From SURF-21 sp964510515 (lineage in GTDB: Bacteria; Actinomycetota; Geothermincolia; Geothermincolales; RBG-13-55-18): a DNA stretch of 58,309 bases. The stretch is taken from contig CAZEAU010000018.1 of NCBI GenBank assembly GCA_964510515.1, positions 1 to 58,309 on the forward strand. Direction: 5' to 3'. Shown in pieces: positions 31,323-40,850 of this stretch. The notes under the pieces are model-generated. The model was not told where the DNA came from, did not search any database, and saw only the letters and a program-made list of their open reading frames with translations. The number at the start of each line of letters is the position of its first letter. Positions within the stretch are counted from its first letter, which is position 1. Both the position numbers and the translations under genes were made by a program.

Positions 31323-31852
31323 GCTCCAGACATTTGCGCATGCCGCGCCTCGCCCAGGTGGGCGTGTACACCAGGGACATGGACGCCGCCATCGAGCAAT
31401 ACCAGAAGGTCTTCGGCATCGGGCCCTGGCTGGTCATGGAGGGCGAGACCGCTTACTGCCTGGACCGCGGGTGCGAGACCGTGGTCAAGGGGCGCATGGG
31501 CATGGGCTATACGGGAAAGATACAGATCGAACTCATCCAGATACTCGAGGGCAGCAACCTCTACCTCGACACCCTGGGGGGGCGCGAGGAGGGCCTGCAC
31601 CACCTGGGCTTCGCGGTGGACAACCTCGAGGAGCGGCTGCAGGCCTGCCGCGAGGCGGGAATCGAGATCCTGCAGCGGGGCACCCTCAAACAGCTGGGGA
31701 TGACCATCGATTACGCCTACCTCGACACCCTGGATTCGGTGGGAGTGATACTCGAGTTCATCCAGACGCGCTTCCTGGGCGTGAGGGCCCGCCAGTGGCC
31801 GTTCGTGCTTAAAACCCTGGCCCGCATGCAGGGGCGCTTCGGCTTCCCCTGA
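31319..31852 (+). CDS. VOC-superfamily (glyoxalase/epimerase-like) protein
   Basis: A 177-aa protein with two beta-alpha-beta-beta-beta modules of the vicinal oxygen chelate fold: RLAQVGVYTRDMDAAIEQYQ with the next strand WLVMEGETAY, then LHHLGFAVDNLEERLQACRE with VILEFIQTRF. The His of LHHLGFAV and the Glu near the end of the last strand are the usual metal ligands of methylmalonyl-CoA epimerase-like members. The ELIQILEGSNLYLDTL strand fits that branch too. It starts 4 bp inside the TetR stop. Exact substrate unknown; an acyl-CoA or keto acid is plausible from the neighbouring acyl-CoA dehydrogenase. Confidence 0.8.
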   Translation: MSSRHLRMPRLAQVGVYTRDMDAAIEQYQKVFGIGPWLVMEGETAYCLDRGCETVVKGRMGMGYTGKIQIELIQILEGSNLYLDTLGGREEGLHHLGFAVDNLEERLQACREAGIEILQRGTLKQLGMTIDYAYLDTLDSVGVILEFIQTRFLGVRARQWPFVLKTLARMQGRFGFP

Positions 31853-31858
31853 TCCCGG

Positions 31859-31945
31859 ATGGGGTCAGGTCTTGTTCTTTGCCTGCTCCGCTATCTTCCC
31901 TGTTCGCACCCGGGGTTTTACCTCGCGCGCGCAAGACGTGGCCCC
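31859..31945 (+). repeat. Dispersed GGGGTCAGGTC repeat, copy 2
   Basis: Starts 6 bp after the VOC stop and ends at ACGTGGCCCC, in the gap between convergent genes. Same orientation as copy 1 and nearly identical, apart from the CCTCGCGCGC stretch before GCAAGACG. Confidence 0.9.
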
Positions 31946-31974
31946 GCGGGGGCGCGCAGAGAAACGCGGGCCCC

Positions 31975-33207
31975 CTATTCGAATATCTTCTCCTCCTCGT
32001 TGAGGGCCTCGGGGGCATCCAGCTCCACGTTCCGCTTGCCCTTCACCACCGCGTCCAGCTCCTTGTAGTACTCGTGCTGGATGATGAGGCTCATCACCTG
32101 GTTGGTGCCCGTCCAGATGGAGAGGAGGCGGGCGTCCCTGAGCATGCGCTCGATGGGATAGACGTTGGTGTAGGCTATCCCCCCCATGGCCTGCATGGCG
32201 TTGTAGCTGATGTCCCAGATGGCCTCGGTGGCGAACTTCTTGGTCTCCGAGACCATGCGCCGCATGCGCCCGTGGGGGATGCCGGCGTCGATAGCGTTCG
32301 CGGTCATCCAGATGAGGCTGCGCATGGCGTCCAGCTTGACCATGCTCTCGGCGATCATGAAGGACACGGCCTGGAAGTTCTTTATCTCCATGCCGAAGGC
32401 CTTGCGGCGCGTGGTGTAGCGGGCGGCGATATCTATAGCCTCCGCAGCCGCCGCGCATCCCGCGGCCGAGGTCATGCGCTCGGGGATCATCATACGGTAG
32501 AAGATGTGCGAGGCCCCGTTCTCCTCGCCCACCAGGTTCTCGGCCGGCACCCTGGTGTCGCGGAAGAGCACGCGGCCGGTGCCGCTCCCCCGCGCCCCCA
32601 TGAGGCCGTACACCGTCTTCACCTCCACGCTCTCGTCCCTCTCCACCAGGAAGCAGCTGAGCCCGTCGCGGGGAGGGGCGTCGGGGTCGGTGCGGGCATA
32701 GACCATGAAATAGTCGGCCCCCTCCGCGCCCACGATGAAGCGCTTCTGCCCGTGCAGCACATAGTGTTCGCCCTCGCGCCGCGCGGTGCAGGTGGCCCCG
32801 AAGAAGTCCGAGCCGCCGCGCGGCTCGGTCAGCGCCTCGGCGCATATCTTCTCGCCCTTGATGGTGGGCACAAGGAAGCGCCGTTTCTGCTCCTCGTTGC
32901 CGAACTGGCAGATGCATTCGCCCACGATGCTGGCCAGGGAGTAGAGACAGGTGAGGGGCACGCCCACCAGGGACATCTCCGCGATGGCGATGATCTCGTC
33001 CACCCACCTCAGGCCCCTGCCCCCGTACTCCCGCGGAAAGCGCAATCCCAGCAGGTTCCTGCGCCCGCACTCCTCCATGAAGAAGCGCGGGAAGGGGGCG
33101 ATCATGGCGTCCATGTCCAGGACGAGCTGGCGGGGCACCCAGCTCACCAGATCGCGCATCTCCTCCTGCAGCGCCTTCTGCTCCTCGCTCATGATGAAAT
33201 CGAACAT
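31975..33207 (-). CDS. Acyl-CoA dehydrogenase
   Basis: A 410-aa flavoprotein that introduces the alpha-beta double bond in acyl-CoA. Order: an all-helical N-domain (MSEEQKALQEEMRDLVSWVP), a mid beta-domain (ICAEALTEPRGGSDFFGATC, where the usual T-E-P-x-x-G-S-D signature is clear), and the C-domain with the second signature RDARLLSIWTGTNQVMSLII. The catalytic base of typical members is a Glu in the C-domain, and TNVYPIERMLRDAR fits. ATG 33207 follows AAGGAGG. The glycerol kinase gene lies just upstream (14 bp gap), so both may share a transcript. Confidence 0.9.
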   Translation of the reverse strand: MFDFIMSEEQKALQEEMRDLVSWVPRQLVLDMDAMIAPFPRFFMEECGRRNLLGLRFPREYGGRGLRWVDEIIAIAEMSLVGVPLTCLYSLASIVGECICQFGNEEQKRRFLVPTIKGEKICAEALTEPRGGSDFFGATCTARREGEHYVLHGQKRFIVGAEGADYFMVYARTDPDAPPRDGLSCFLVERDESVEVKTVYGLMGARGSGTGRVLFRDTRVPAENLVGEENGASHIFYRMMIPERMTSAAGCAAAAEAIDIAARYTTRRKAFGMEIKNFQAVSFMIAESMVKLDAMRSLIWMTANAIDAGIPHGRMRRMVSETKKFATEAIWDISYNAMQAMGGIAYTNVYPIERMLRDARLLSIWTGTNQVMSLIIQHEYYKELDAVVKGKRNVELDAPEALNEEEKIFE

Positions 33208-33221
33208 GCTCCCCTCCTCCT

Positions 33222-34787
33222 TCAAGCCCAACGGCTCGCCCGGATCACCGCCTTCTTCCATCCGGCGTAGAGGGCCTCGCGCTCGTCCTCGCCCATGGCC
33301 GGGGTGAAGGTCCTCTCCACGCGGCGGATGCGCACGATGTCGTCGGGGTACTCCCACATGCCCGCCGCGATCCCCGCGAAGAAGGCCGCCCCCAGCGCCG
33401 TGGCCTCCAGCACCTGTGGCCTCTCCACCTCCACGTCCAGGATATCCGCCATGAATTGCAGGAGAAAATCGTTGGCGGAGGCGCCGCCGTCCGCCTTGAT
33501 TTTAGCGACCTCTATGCCGGTGTCCTTCTGCATGGCCTCGATTACGTCCTTGCACTGGTAGGCGATGGATTCCAGGGTCGCCCTCACCACCTGCTCCTTG
33601 CCGGTGGCGCGGGTGAGGCCGATCACCGTCCCGCGCGCATACGGATCCCAGTAAGGTGCGGTGAGGCCGGTGAAGGCCGGCACGACATAGACGCCGCCGC
33701 TGTCCTCGCATGCCCGGGCCAGGGCCTCGGAGTCCGAGGCCCGCTCGATGATCTGCAGATTGTCGCGCAGCCATTGGATGGAGGAGCCGGCGCTGGAGAT
33801 GATGCCCTCCATCATGTAGGCGGTCTCCCCCCGCATGCGCCAGGCGATGAGCGGGGTGAGCCTGTTGATCGAGGCCATGGCCGCATCGCCGGTGTTGATA
33901 TCCACAAAGGTGCCGGTGCCGTTGGTGCACTTGACGCTGCCGCGCTCGAAGCAGGCCTCACCGAAGAGGGCGGCCTGCTGGTCGGCCACCACGCACTTGA
34001 TGGGGATAGGGTCGCCGAAGAAGTCCGTGGAGCCGAAATCCCCCGCCGTCTCCCGTATGTGCGGAAAGGCGAGGTCCCCGGGGAGCTTGAAGGGCTTGAG
34101 GAGCAGCGGGCTCCACTTCATGGCGAAGGGGTCGTACATGCCGGTGGCGCTGACGTTGGAGTAGTCGGTGGCGTGCACGCTCCCCCGGGTGTAGTTCCAC
34201 ACCATCCAGGAGTCCACCGTTCCCAGCAGCAGCTTCCCCGCCGCCGCCCGCTCCTGCGCCCCGGGCACGTTGTCCAGGACCCAGCGGGCATGGGCCGAGG
34301 TCTGGGCGGGGGTCACGGTGAAATGGGCGGCGGTGATGAGCATCTTCCCCAACGGGTTCCTGCGCAGGGCCGCGCTCGCCACCGCCACCTTCTGGTAAAC
34401 CCCGCCCAGCAGGTGCAGCAGCTTGAAGAACGCGCTGCAGTTTATCCTCTCGCAGGCGTCCGACATCCTGGTGTCCTGCCAGGTTATGGCGTTGTACACC
34501 GGCTCGCCCGTGTCCGCGTCCCAGATGATGCTGGTGGCCCTCTGGGTGGCGATGCCCATGCCCGCGACGCTTCCCGCCTCTACCCCCGCCTCGCGCAGGG
34601 CCTCCCGGGTCACCTCCAGGCTGGCCTGGAAGAGGTCGATCGGGTCTTGCTCGCACCAGCCCGGCTGGGGGAATATCTGGGGTATCTCGCGATAGACCTC
34701 GGACACGATTTCAGTCTCGCGGTCGAAGAGCACCGCCCTGGTCCCGGTGGTGCCCACGTCGTTGACCAGAATGTACTTGCCGTCCAT
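33222..34787 (-). CDS. glpK: Glycerol kinase-like FGGY carbohydrate kinase
   Basis: A 521-aa kinase of the FGGY fold, phosphorylating glycerol to glycerol-3-phosphate. Support: ILVNDVGTTGTRAVLFDRET (phosphate-1 loop), FPQPGWCEQDP, NAITWQDTRM, then VADQQAALFGEACFERGSVK and NGTGTFVDINTG (phosphate 2), and DGGASANDFLLQFMADIL near the end, all classic GlpK segments. The length is slightly above the typical 500, and the central region is more divergent than in enteric GlpK, so a related polyol kinase is possible. ATG 34787 follows GGGAGA. It sits in tandem with the acyl-CoA dehydrogenase, hinting at lipid or glycerolipid use. Confidence 0.85.
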   Translation of the reverse strand: MDGKYILVNDVGTTGTRAVLFDRETEIVSEVYREIPQIFPQPGWCEQDPIDLFQASLEVTREALREAGVEAGSVAGMGIATQRATSIIWDADTGEPVYNAITWQDTRMSDACERINCSAFFKLLHLLGGVYQKVAVASAALRRNPLGKMLITAAHFTVTPAQTSAHARWVLDNVPGAQERAAAGKLLLGTVDSWMVWNYTRGSVHATDYSNVSATGMYDPFAMKWSPLLLKPFKLPGDLAFPHIRETAGDFGSTDFFGDPIPIKCVVADQQAALFGEACFERGSVKCTNGTGTFVDINTGDAAMASINRLTPLIAWRMRGETAYMMEGIISSAGSSIQWLRDNLQIIERASDSEALARACEDSGGVYVVPAFTGLTAPYWDPYARGTVIGLTRATGKEQVVRATLESIAYQCKDVIEAMQKDTGIEVAKIKADGGASANDFLLQFMADILDVEVERPQVLEATALGAAFFAGIAAGMWEYPDDIVRIRRVERTFTPAMGEDEREALYAGWKKAVIRASRWA

Positions 34788-35123
34788 GTGTCTCCCGTCC
34801 TCTCCACCCCGTTCGCGCCGCGCCACGCTATTATAACGCAGCGGAGCGCGCCGCCGGGGCCGCGCCGCGGCCCCGAGGTCCTTGTCCCGCGGGGCTTGGC
34901 GGGCCGGGGGAGGCGAGGGGCGGGCCTGCGCCCGCATGCCGCTGCGGGAACAAACGCCGCGCTGCCCGCGCCGGGGCAGCCGCTCCCACGTGGGGGGGGC
35001 TGAAGGCACACGCGGTGCAGATGATTGGCCCGGCCCCGTGCGCATGCGGCGGCCCGGGCAACCCCGGCGGGTTCAGGGCGCTTCCGGCTCAACTATTTGA
35101 CCCCGGCACCGTGCGCGAGCGGT
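34788..35123. other. Intergenic, no gene
   Basis: GC-rich spacer. A minus-strand TATAAT (34835-34830) lies 43 bp upstream of glpK without a recognisable -35; it is a possible promoter. Nothing else seen. Confidence 0.5.
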
Positions 35124-37748
35124 TCAGCTGTCTGAGCCCGTCCCCATGCACGTGAAGGAGACATCGTCGAAGAAGGCGCTGCCCCCGCAGGGGCCCGCCT
35201 CGCGCGCCTCCACACCCACGGCGATGGACGCATAGCGCGCCCTCTCCGGGGCGCCGGCGGTGAGGCCTAGCGGCGACCACTCGCGGCTGAGGGCGAAGCC
35301 CCCCGCCCCGGCGTCCTGCTCCCAGTCGGTAGCGATCTCCTGCCCGCCCTCGTCGTACCAGGTGATGCCGATGACCTGCCTGGCCCCGGCGAGCATCCTC
35401 GCCTTGCCGAAGGCGGTGAGCAGGTACTCCCGGCCCGCCTCCACCGCGAAGCTCGTGGACCTCCAAAGCGCCCGTTCGCCCCGCCTGCATGGGCCGCTGC
35501 CCTTGACCCGCAGGGAGCGGGCTCCCCCGTGCGCCTCCAGCTCCTCCCAAGCGAGGGTGAAGGCGCCCCCTTGCGCCACCTTCGTCCAGCCCGCCGGGGC
35601 GCCTCCCGCGGCCGCCTCGGCGCCCGGGTTGGGAGCCAGGTTGGCGGGGAGCGAACCGGGCACGGCGATGGTGAGGGTATGCCCGCCCCTCAGCGGAAGC
35701 CCGGGGAGGAGCAGGGAGGCGCCGTCGATACTGCAGGCGACCGGCATGCCGTCCAACTTTATCTCGTAGCTCGCGGCCGTCCAGGGGCCGAGGAGCTCCA
35801 GGTCCAGCGCGCCGGTTTTGTCCTCGATCTCGGGTTCGTTGGGGGAGGTGTCGTCGTCCAGGGTGAAGGTGAGAATGCGCCCCGCGCCCGCATCCAGGCC
35901 CATCCAGGGCAGGTCGAGGCGCAGCCTGGAGAGGTTGCGGGCATGGATGGCGGCGGAGTTGGCAGCCGCGTCCGCCATCACCCTGGCCATGCCGGGTTCG
36001 TTCCGCCCCGGGTTGGGGATCTCCAGGCGCAGCCACCATGCGCCGGTGTTGACCTCGTCATAGGTCTTGTAGGCCACCTCGGCGGGGCGGCGGACGAGGG
36101 CCTTGTCCCGGAAGTAGTTGGCGGTGTCCCCGTAGGGCTCCAGGAAGCCGTGCCCGATGTTGGGGCTGGTGAGGTATACGCAGCTGTAGCCGCCCCGCGG
36201 CCTCCTGGACCATTCCTGCAGCTTGTCCGCGACGTACTTGCCGTTTTCGTATTCCGAGGTCGCCGGGTTGTAGCGCGCGGGCGCGGGCGACTGTGTCCAT
36301 ATGAAGAACCACGGAGCCCACCAGCAGATCTGCACCGGCTCCAGCGAGTTGGGGATGTTCGCGTCCGGCGTGCCGTGCACGACACGCCAATGATTATTGA
36401 CGCCGTTTTCCAGGATGTAGCGGGCGCTGCTGCCGTTGAGCACGCTCATCCTCTCCTCCCTGCCCTCCGGCTCGCCGCCCGCGAGCGCCCGCACGTAGTC
36501 GGCCAGCCTGCCGTCGTTGACGTCGGCGTAGGGCGGGCCGGGCTCAGGGGGATAATAGTCCACGAACCAGGTGTAGTCGTAGTAGAGGTCGGTCAGGCCG
36601 TCGGCGGGGCGCAGCGCCGCGCAGAGGTCCGGGTGATGCAGGCCGAAGACGAAGGCACCCAGCCCGCCCTGGGAATGACCCGCCACGTAAATGCGCGCGG
36701 GGTCTATACGGTATTTCTCCATCAGGCCCAGCAGGCTGTCCAGCACGTCGCGCTCGCCGTAGGGGTACTCGTTCTGTATGCGCACCTCGTCGAACTCGTG
36801 CGCGCCGCCGTAGCTGGCGAGGCTCACCTTGCCCGGGGGAAGCGGCTGCCCGGGTACGTCCATGCCGTAGCCGTATGGGGTGGCGTTGTATTCCGTCTGC
36901 ATGTTCACCGTCTTCTCGTTGACATAGACCTCCAGGTAGTCCACGTAGCAGGAGACCTTGAGGTCTATCCAGCCGTCGGCGGTCAGCGGGGCCCACTCGA
37001 AGGCCATGGTGGACATGGCCTGCCATTTCCCGCCCTCCAGCTTGAAGAAGCGCACGTACGTCTGGTTATTCGCGCCGCGGTAAAGGTCCACGTGGTAGCA
37101 ATCCCCGGCGCCGTTCCTGCGCATGTTCACGCCGAAGCCGCTGTCGGCGACCTTGCCGCCCTCGCGCACCTTGACGCGCACGGAGTATTCCTTGCCCAGC
37201 GAGCCCTCGTGCACCGATTCCTTCCAGGAGCGGGAGGGGTCCGACTGCACGTAGCTCCCGTTCGCTTCGCTCCAGGACCATTTGCCGCCCTGAGCCTTCC
37301 AGGAAGCGGCCCCGGCGGAGAAATCATCGTATATCTCCGGCTCGGGGTAATCCCTTCCCTCCCGCGATATGCCGTCCACGAACATGCTGTGCAGGTTCCT
37401 GCCCCAGGGGGCGAGCATGATCCAGCCCTTCTCGTCCGCGATCCTTTTGAGTTCGTTGGAGAAGACGTTGGCGGGGTCGTTGTCAAGCAGGGGGTTGCCG
37501 TAGAGGGCGTGCAGCTCCAGCCACACCGGGTAGGCTTTGGCCGGGTTATATCCCCTGGGGAGGTAAACGCTGCTGGGGATGCCGAAGCCATCGGCCGAGG
37601 AGGGAAAATCCACCCGGCATACCGTTCCCGCGACCGGCTCCTGATACACGGGCCCGGTGTCGCATCCCGCCAGGAGCGCGAAGACCAGGGCTATGAGCAG
37701 CAAGGGAACGATGGCGCTTGCGGCCGCCTTGCAACCTATTCTTTTCAT
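35124..37748 (-). CDS. Secreted lipoprotein esterase with inserted and C-terminal sugar-binding-type domains
   Basis: An 874-aa exported protein. Signal with lipobox LLAGC (Cys29). The alpha/beta-hydrolase core is split: the first part (SVYLPRGYNPAKAYPVWLEL, LHALYGNPLL), an inserted beta-sandwich (residues 140-325; FSAGAASWKAQGGKWSWSEA start, LamG/laminarin-type pattern), then the catalytic part with IYVAGHSQGGLGAFVFGLHH (Ser in GHSQGG) and late NIGHGFLEPYGD (likely His). The C-terminal 200 residues include another beta-sandwich beginning NLAPNPGAEAAAGGAPAGWT and ending SAFFDDVSFTC. It is probably a surface polysaccharide or polyester esterase. Monocistronic. Confidence 0.8.
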   Translation of the reverse strand: MKRIGCKAAASAIVPLLLIALVFALLAGCDTGPVYQEPVAGTVCRVDFPSSADGFGIPSSVYLPRGYNPAKAYPVWLELHALYGNPLLDNDPANVFSNELKRIADEKGWIMLAPWGRNLHSMFVDGISREGRDYPEPEIYDDFSAGAASWKAQGGKWSWSEANGSYVQSDPSRSWKESVHEGSLGKEYSVRVKVREGGKVADSGFGVNMRRNGAGDCYHVDLYRGANNQTYVRFFKLEGGKWQAMSTMAFEWAPLTADGWIDLKVSCYVDYLEVYVNEKTVNMQTEYNATPYGYGMDVPGQPLPPGKVSLASYGGAHEFDEVRIQNEYPYGERDVLDSLLGLMEKYRIDPARIYVAGHSQGGLGAFVFGLHHPDLCAALRPADGLTDLYYDYTWFVDYYPPEPGPPYADVNDGRLADYVRALAGGEPEGREERMSVLNGSSARYILENGVNNHWRVVHGTPDANIPNSLEPVQICWWAPWFFIWTQSPAPARYNPATSEYENGKYVADKLQEWSRRPRGGYSCVYLTSPNIGHGFLEPYGDTANYFRDKALVRRPAEVAYKTYDEVNTGAWWLRLEIPNPGRNEPGMARVMADAAANSAAIHARNLSRLRLDLPWMGLDAGAGRILTFTLDDDTSPNEPEIEDKTGALDLELLGPWTAASYEIKLDGMPVACSIDGASLLLPGLPLRGGHTLTIAVPGSLPANLAPNPGAEAAAGGAPAGWTKVAQGGAFTLAWEELEAHGGARSLRVKGSGPCRRGERALWRSTSFAVEAGREYLLTAFGKARMLAGARQVIGITWYDEGGQEIATDWEQDAGAGGFALSREWSPLGLTAGAPERARYASIAVGVEAREAGPCGGSAFFDDVSFTCMGTGSDS

Positions 37749-38005
37749 TTTCGACCTCCCGTTTTCGCCCGCTTATACGATGCGTCGGGAGATCCCATGA
37801 AATACCCCGGAGAGTGCCCTCCAAGGGCTGCGCGAGACCCCCCCGTCTCGCTTCCCGGCTGCCGCGCGCCGCGTATCACGCGCAGGCCAGGCAACTGGCG
37901 CTTTCGTCCGTTTGCCTGATTTCCCTATAGCCATAATGCTAGCATGAGCCCGCGCCGTTTTCCATACCTGGCTGTCGCAAGCCCGCGGGCGGGATCGCCG
38001 CGCTC
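37749..38005. other. Intergenic between two secreted-enzyme genes
   Basis: 257 bp with no gene. The right part is the 3' trailer of the glycoside hydrolase (minus strand), the left part the leader of the esterase. No clear promoter. Confidence 0.4.
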
Positions 38006-40663
38006 TCAGCCGGGATCGAAACCCACGGCATCGTGCCCGCCGTCGCGCCCCTCCCGGGAGAAATACATGGGGCGCTCGGCGACCAGCGGGGGTCCGGAGA
38101 GGACGCGCAGGAGGGTGGAGACCTGATAGCCCGCACCCGCGTGCTCGCCGACAAAGAGGTTGATGCGGGTGCCGGGAGGCACGACGACCGTGCGCGGGGC
38201 CAGAGCTCCCGCCTCCATGGTGAGATAATCGACCTCTACCAGGGCATCCTCCCCGCCGGGGTTCTGCAAGCAAAGCCAGGTGTGGAAGCCGTCACCGGTA
38301 TAGCCCTCGGCGAAGATGAGCTCGCGGGAGGCGCCCTCGGCCCCTATGGAGCAGTGGCCTCCCCGCCAGCCCGCGGCGCCCATGCCCCGGTAGTCGAAAT
38401 ACATGGGGCGCTCGGCGAGGAAGGGGGAGGCGGAGGTCAGAGCGACGGAGACATCGCGCTCCGCGCCCACCTCGTCGGGCACGAAGACGGTCAGCCTGCC
38501 GTTTCCCTCCACGTTGTAGCGCCGGGTGAGCGGCCTGTCCTGTCCGGGCCCGAAATGATACACCGCCTCGACCTGCAATGGGCGGGTTCCGGGGTTCTGC
38601 AGGGTGAGCCACTCCTCGAAGCCCACCCGCGTCGTCCCCTCGGCGAAGTAGAAGGCGGTGGCGGGACGCCCTGCTCCCGCCACGCAGTGTCCTCCCCGCC
38701 AGCCGTGGGCGCCCCTCCCCCGGTATTCGAAATACATGGGGCGCTCGGCGACCACGGGATGGGTGGACTCGACCACGCATGACGCCTGATAGCCCCCTCC
38801 CAGGAGGTCGTTGACCTTGAAGGAGGCGCGGGAATGGGGCCCCACCGATAGGCCGCTCCTCACTATCTGGCCCTCCTCCTCGGTCTGGAAGCGAAAGGTG
38901 ATGTCCGCCGCCTCATCTCCGGGGTTGAGCAGGCAGAACCATTGCTCGAAGCCCTCCCCGGTATAGCCCTCGGCGAAATAGTGGGCGCGGCTCGGAGCCT
39001 CGGTCCCCGCCGCCACATGCCCTCCCGTCCACCCCGCGCCGTAGCTGAAGTACATGGGGCGCTCCGCCGCTATGGCCCGGGAGGAGGAGACCGCCATTGC
39101 CACCTCGCGGCCCGCGCCGACCGCCGCGTTGACGTCCACGGTGCAGCGCGACCCGCCGGGCACGCGCAGGCGGGCGTCCTGGCGCTCCCCGCCGGGAAAG
39201 AGGAAGGCTATCTCCACCTCGGCGTCCTCCGCGCCCAGGTTCGCCAGGCAGAGGTACTCCTGAAAGCCCTCCCCGGTATAGCCCTCGGCGAAATAGAGGG
39301 TGCGGGGGCCGGAGGGCTTCCTCTCCAGCTTCAATATCAGCGGCGTCCGGCCCGCGGGCAGCCCGGAGACGCAGATGTTGCCCTCGGAGTCGCGGGAGAC
39401 GCCGCGGAGGGAACTCGCGGCGCCGCTCGCGGGGTCTATACGCACCGGGTCCGCCAGCGTGGGGTCGGGCACCCTTATGTCGAGCACGTCGCCGGCGTCG
39501 TCCGACTTCCAGGCGGCGAGCACAAGGCCCCCCGAGGGCAGGCGAAAGGTGTGCGCCTCCAGGCTCGGCGGGGCGGCGCAGGAGAAGGAGGCCGCGCCCG
39601 GCACGGGGCCGCTGCAGGCGCCAAAGACCTCCTGAAAGGTGGAATAAAACCCGTAGGCGGGCTTGGGGGCGAAGGCGAGGTTCAGGAGCCCGTAGCGGTC
39701 CCAGGGGTTCAGATGCGTGTCCCTCAGGTTATGCCAGATCACCCGGTCCACGTCCGTCGCGGCGTAATTGATCATGGTGCGCAGCAGGTAGTCGGCCTGG
39801 GTGGCCTCGTCCACGCCGGCCCGCGACTCGGGGCTGCTGGTCCAGCCGACCTCGGTTATCCACACCCCCAGGCGCCTCGCGGTATGCCGGGAGATGAGGT
39901 CGCGCACGCCGGCGAGCAGCTCGCGGCACAGGCTCTCCTTGGGCCTGAGGGCGTCCGCGGGAGCCTGCGCCGCCCACCCGATGGTCTCGGCGTAGGGGTG
40001 ATAGGCCAGCGCGTCGATGTAATCGGCCGCCCCCGCCGAGAGATAGGCCTCGAGGTCCTGCTTGCCCAGACCAGCCACTCCCCCCATGACCACGGTGGCG
40101 CGGGGGTCGGCGGCGCGGATCTCGCGGGAGGCCTCCTCGAGCAGGCCCACATAGGCGGCGGCGTCCGGGGCGGGCCTCCAGAATTGGTCGATGTTCTGCT
40201 CGTTCCATATCTCCCAGGCGGCCACCCGGCCCGCATAGCGGGTGGCCACCTTGCTCACGTATTTCCTCCAGGCGGAGGCGTCGGTGGGGGGCCAGTTCCA
40301 CTCATGTCCTCCGTTGGCCCAGGGCGGGGAGGCGCCCAGGATGCCGAGGACACTTATCCCCCGCGCCCACGCCCCCTCCACCACGCGGTCCGCGCCCGTG
40401 AAATCCCACCTCCCGGGCTCGGGCTCCAGGTCGGACCAGGCGAAGTCGCAGCGCAGCCAGCTCATGCCCGCCCCCGCCGCGGCATCCAGCTCCGCCTCCA
40501 CGCCGGCCGCCTGCCACAACTTGATATGGCTGGAGGCAACGCCGAAACGCGCCCCCACCGCCCCGGTGGAGGCGGGACCCGCGGCGGGGGCGGGGGAAGC
40601 CGCCGGGGGCAGCGCTCCGAGCAGGAGCAGGACCACGGCTGTGAGAACGATGGACCTACGCAC
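38006..40663 (-). CDS. Secreted glycoside hydrolase (clan A type) with surface repeats
   Basis: An 885-aa exported enzyme. The start is GTG 40663, spaced from AAGAGG, followed by a signal peptide (residues 1-28). Residues 35-400 are a (beta/alpha)8 barrel of the cellulase superfamily: EIWNEQN (151-157) gives acid/base Glu155 and VWITEVGW gives nucleophile Glu271, the spacing seen in GH39/GH5-like enzymes. Then come about five repeats of roughly 100 aa, each with YFAEGYTGEGF-x-x-W/Y-L-C-L-x-N and AERPMYF, like those in the NodB protein at 18795. The repeats should form a beta stalk at the cell surface. The sugar substrate cannot be told. Neighbour genes are unrelated or secreted. Confidence 0.85.
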   Translation of the reverse strand: MRRSIVLTAVVLLLLGALPPAASPAPAAGPASTGAVGARFGVASSHIKLWQAAGVEAELDAAAGAGMSWLRCDFAWSDLEPEPGRWDFTGADRVVEGAWARGISVLGILGASPPWANGGHEWNWPPTDASAWRKYVSKVATRYAGRVAAWEIWNEQNIDQFWRPAPDAAAYVGLLEEASREIRAADPRATVVMGGVAGLGKQDLEAYLSAGAADYIDALAYHPYAETIGWAAQAPADALRPKESLCRELLAGVRDLISRHTARRLGVWITEVGWTSSPESRAGVDEATQADYLLRTMINYAATDVDRVIWHNLRDTHLNPWDRYGLLNLAFAPKPAYGFYSTFQEVFGACSGPVPGAASFSCAAPPSLEAHTFRLPSGGLVLAAWKSDDAGDVLDIRVPDPTLADPVRIDPASGAASSLRGVSRDSEGNICVSGLPAGRTPLILKLERKPSGPRTLYFAEGYTGEGFQEYLCLANLGAEDAEVEIAFLFPGGERQDARLRVPGGSRCTVDVNAAVGAGREVAMAVSSSRAIAAERPMYFSYGAGWTGGHVAAGTEAPSRAHYFAEGYTGEGFEQWFCLLNPGDEAADITFRFQTEEEGQIVRSGLSVGPHSRASFKVNDLLGGGYQASCVVESTHPVVAERPMYFEYRGRGAHGWRGGHCVAGAGRPATAFYFAEGTTRVGFEEWLTLQNPGTRPLQVEAVYHFGPGQDRPLTRRYNVEGNGRLTVFVPDEVGAERDVSVALTSASPFLAERPMYFDYRGMGAAGWRGGHCSIGAEGASRELIFAEGYTGDGFHTWLCLQNPGGEDALVEVDYLTMEAGALAPRTVVVPPGTRINLFVGEHAGAGYQVSTLLRVLSGPPLVAERPMYFSREGRDGGHDAVGFDPG

Positions 40664-40850
40664 CGAAAACCTCTTTTTCGTATGGCGCGGCCGCGGCCGC
40701 GGAGCGTCCTCTCTCCCCCCGGTATCGGCTCCCGCGCGCCCGGCCTGAAAGCCCCCGCGCCCGCGCCCTGCCGGCGCTGAGGCGGGCACGCGGGGGGGCG
40801 CAGTCGCCGCGCCGGGATCTATCCGTTCCCTGCTGCCGGTCCAGTGCCCT

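Noticed and set aside
35529..37919. 796-aa antisense ORF opposite the secreted esterase
   Set aside because: His/Gly/Arg-rich shadow of a real gene, no motif.
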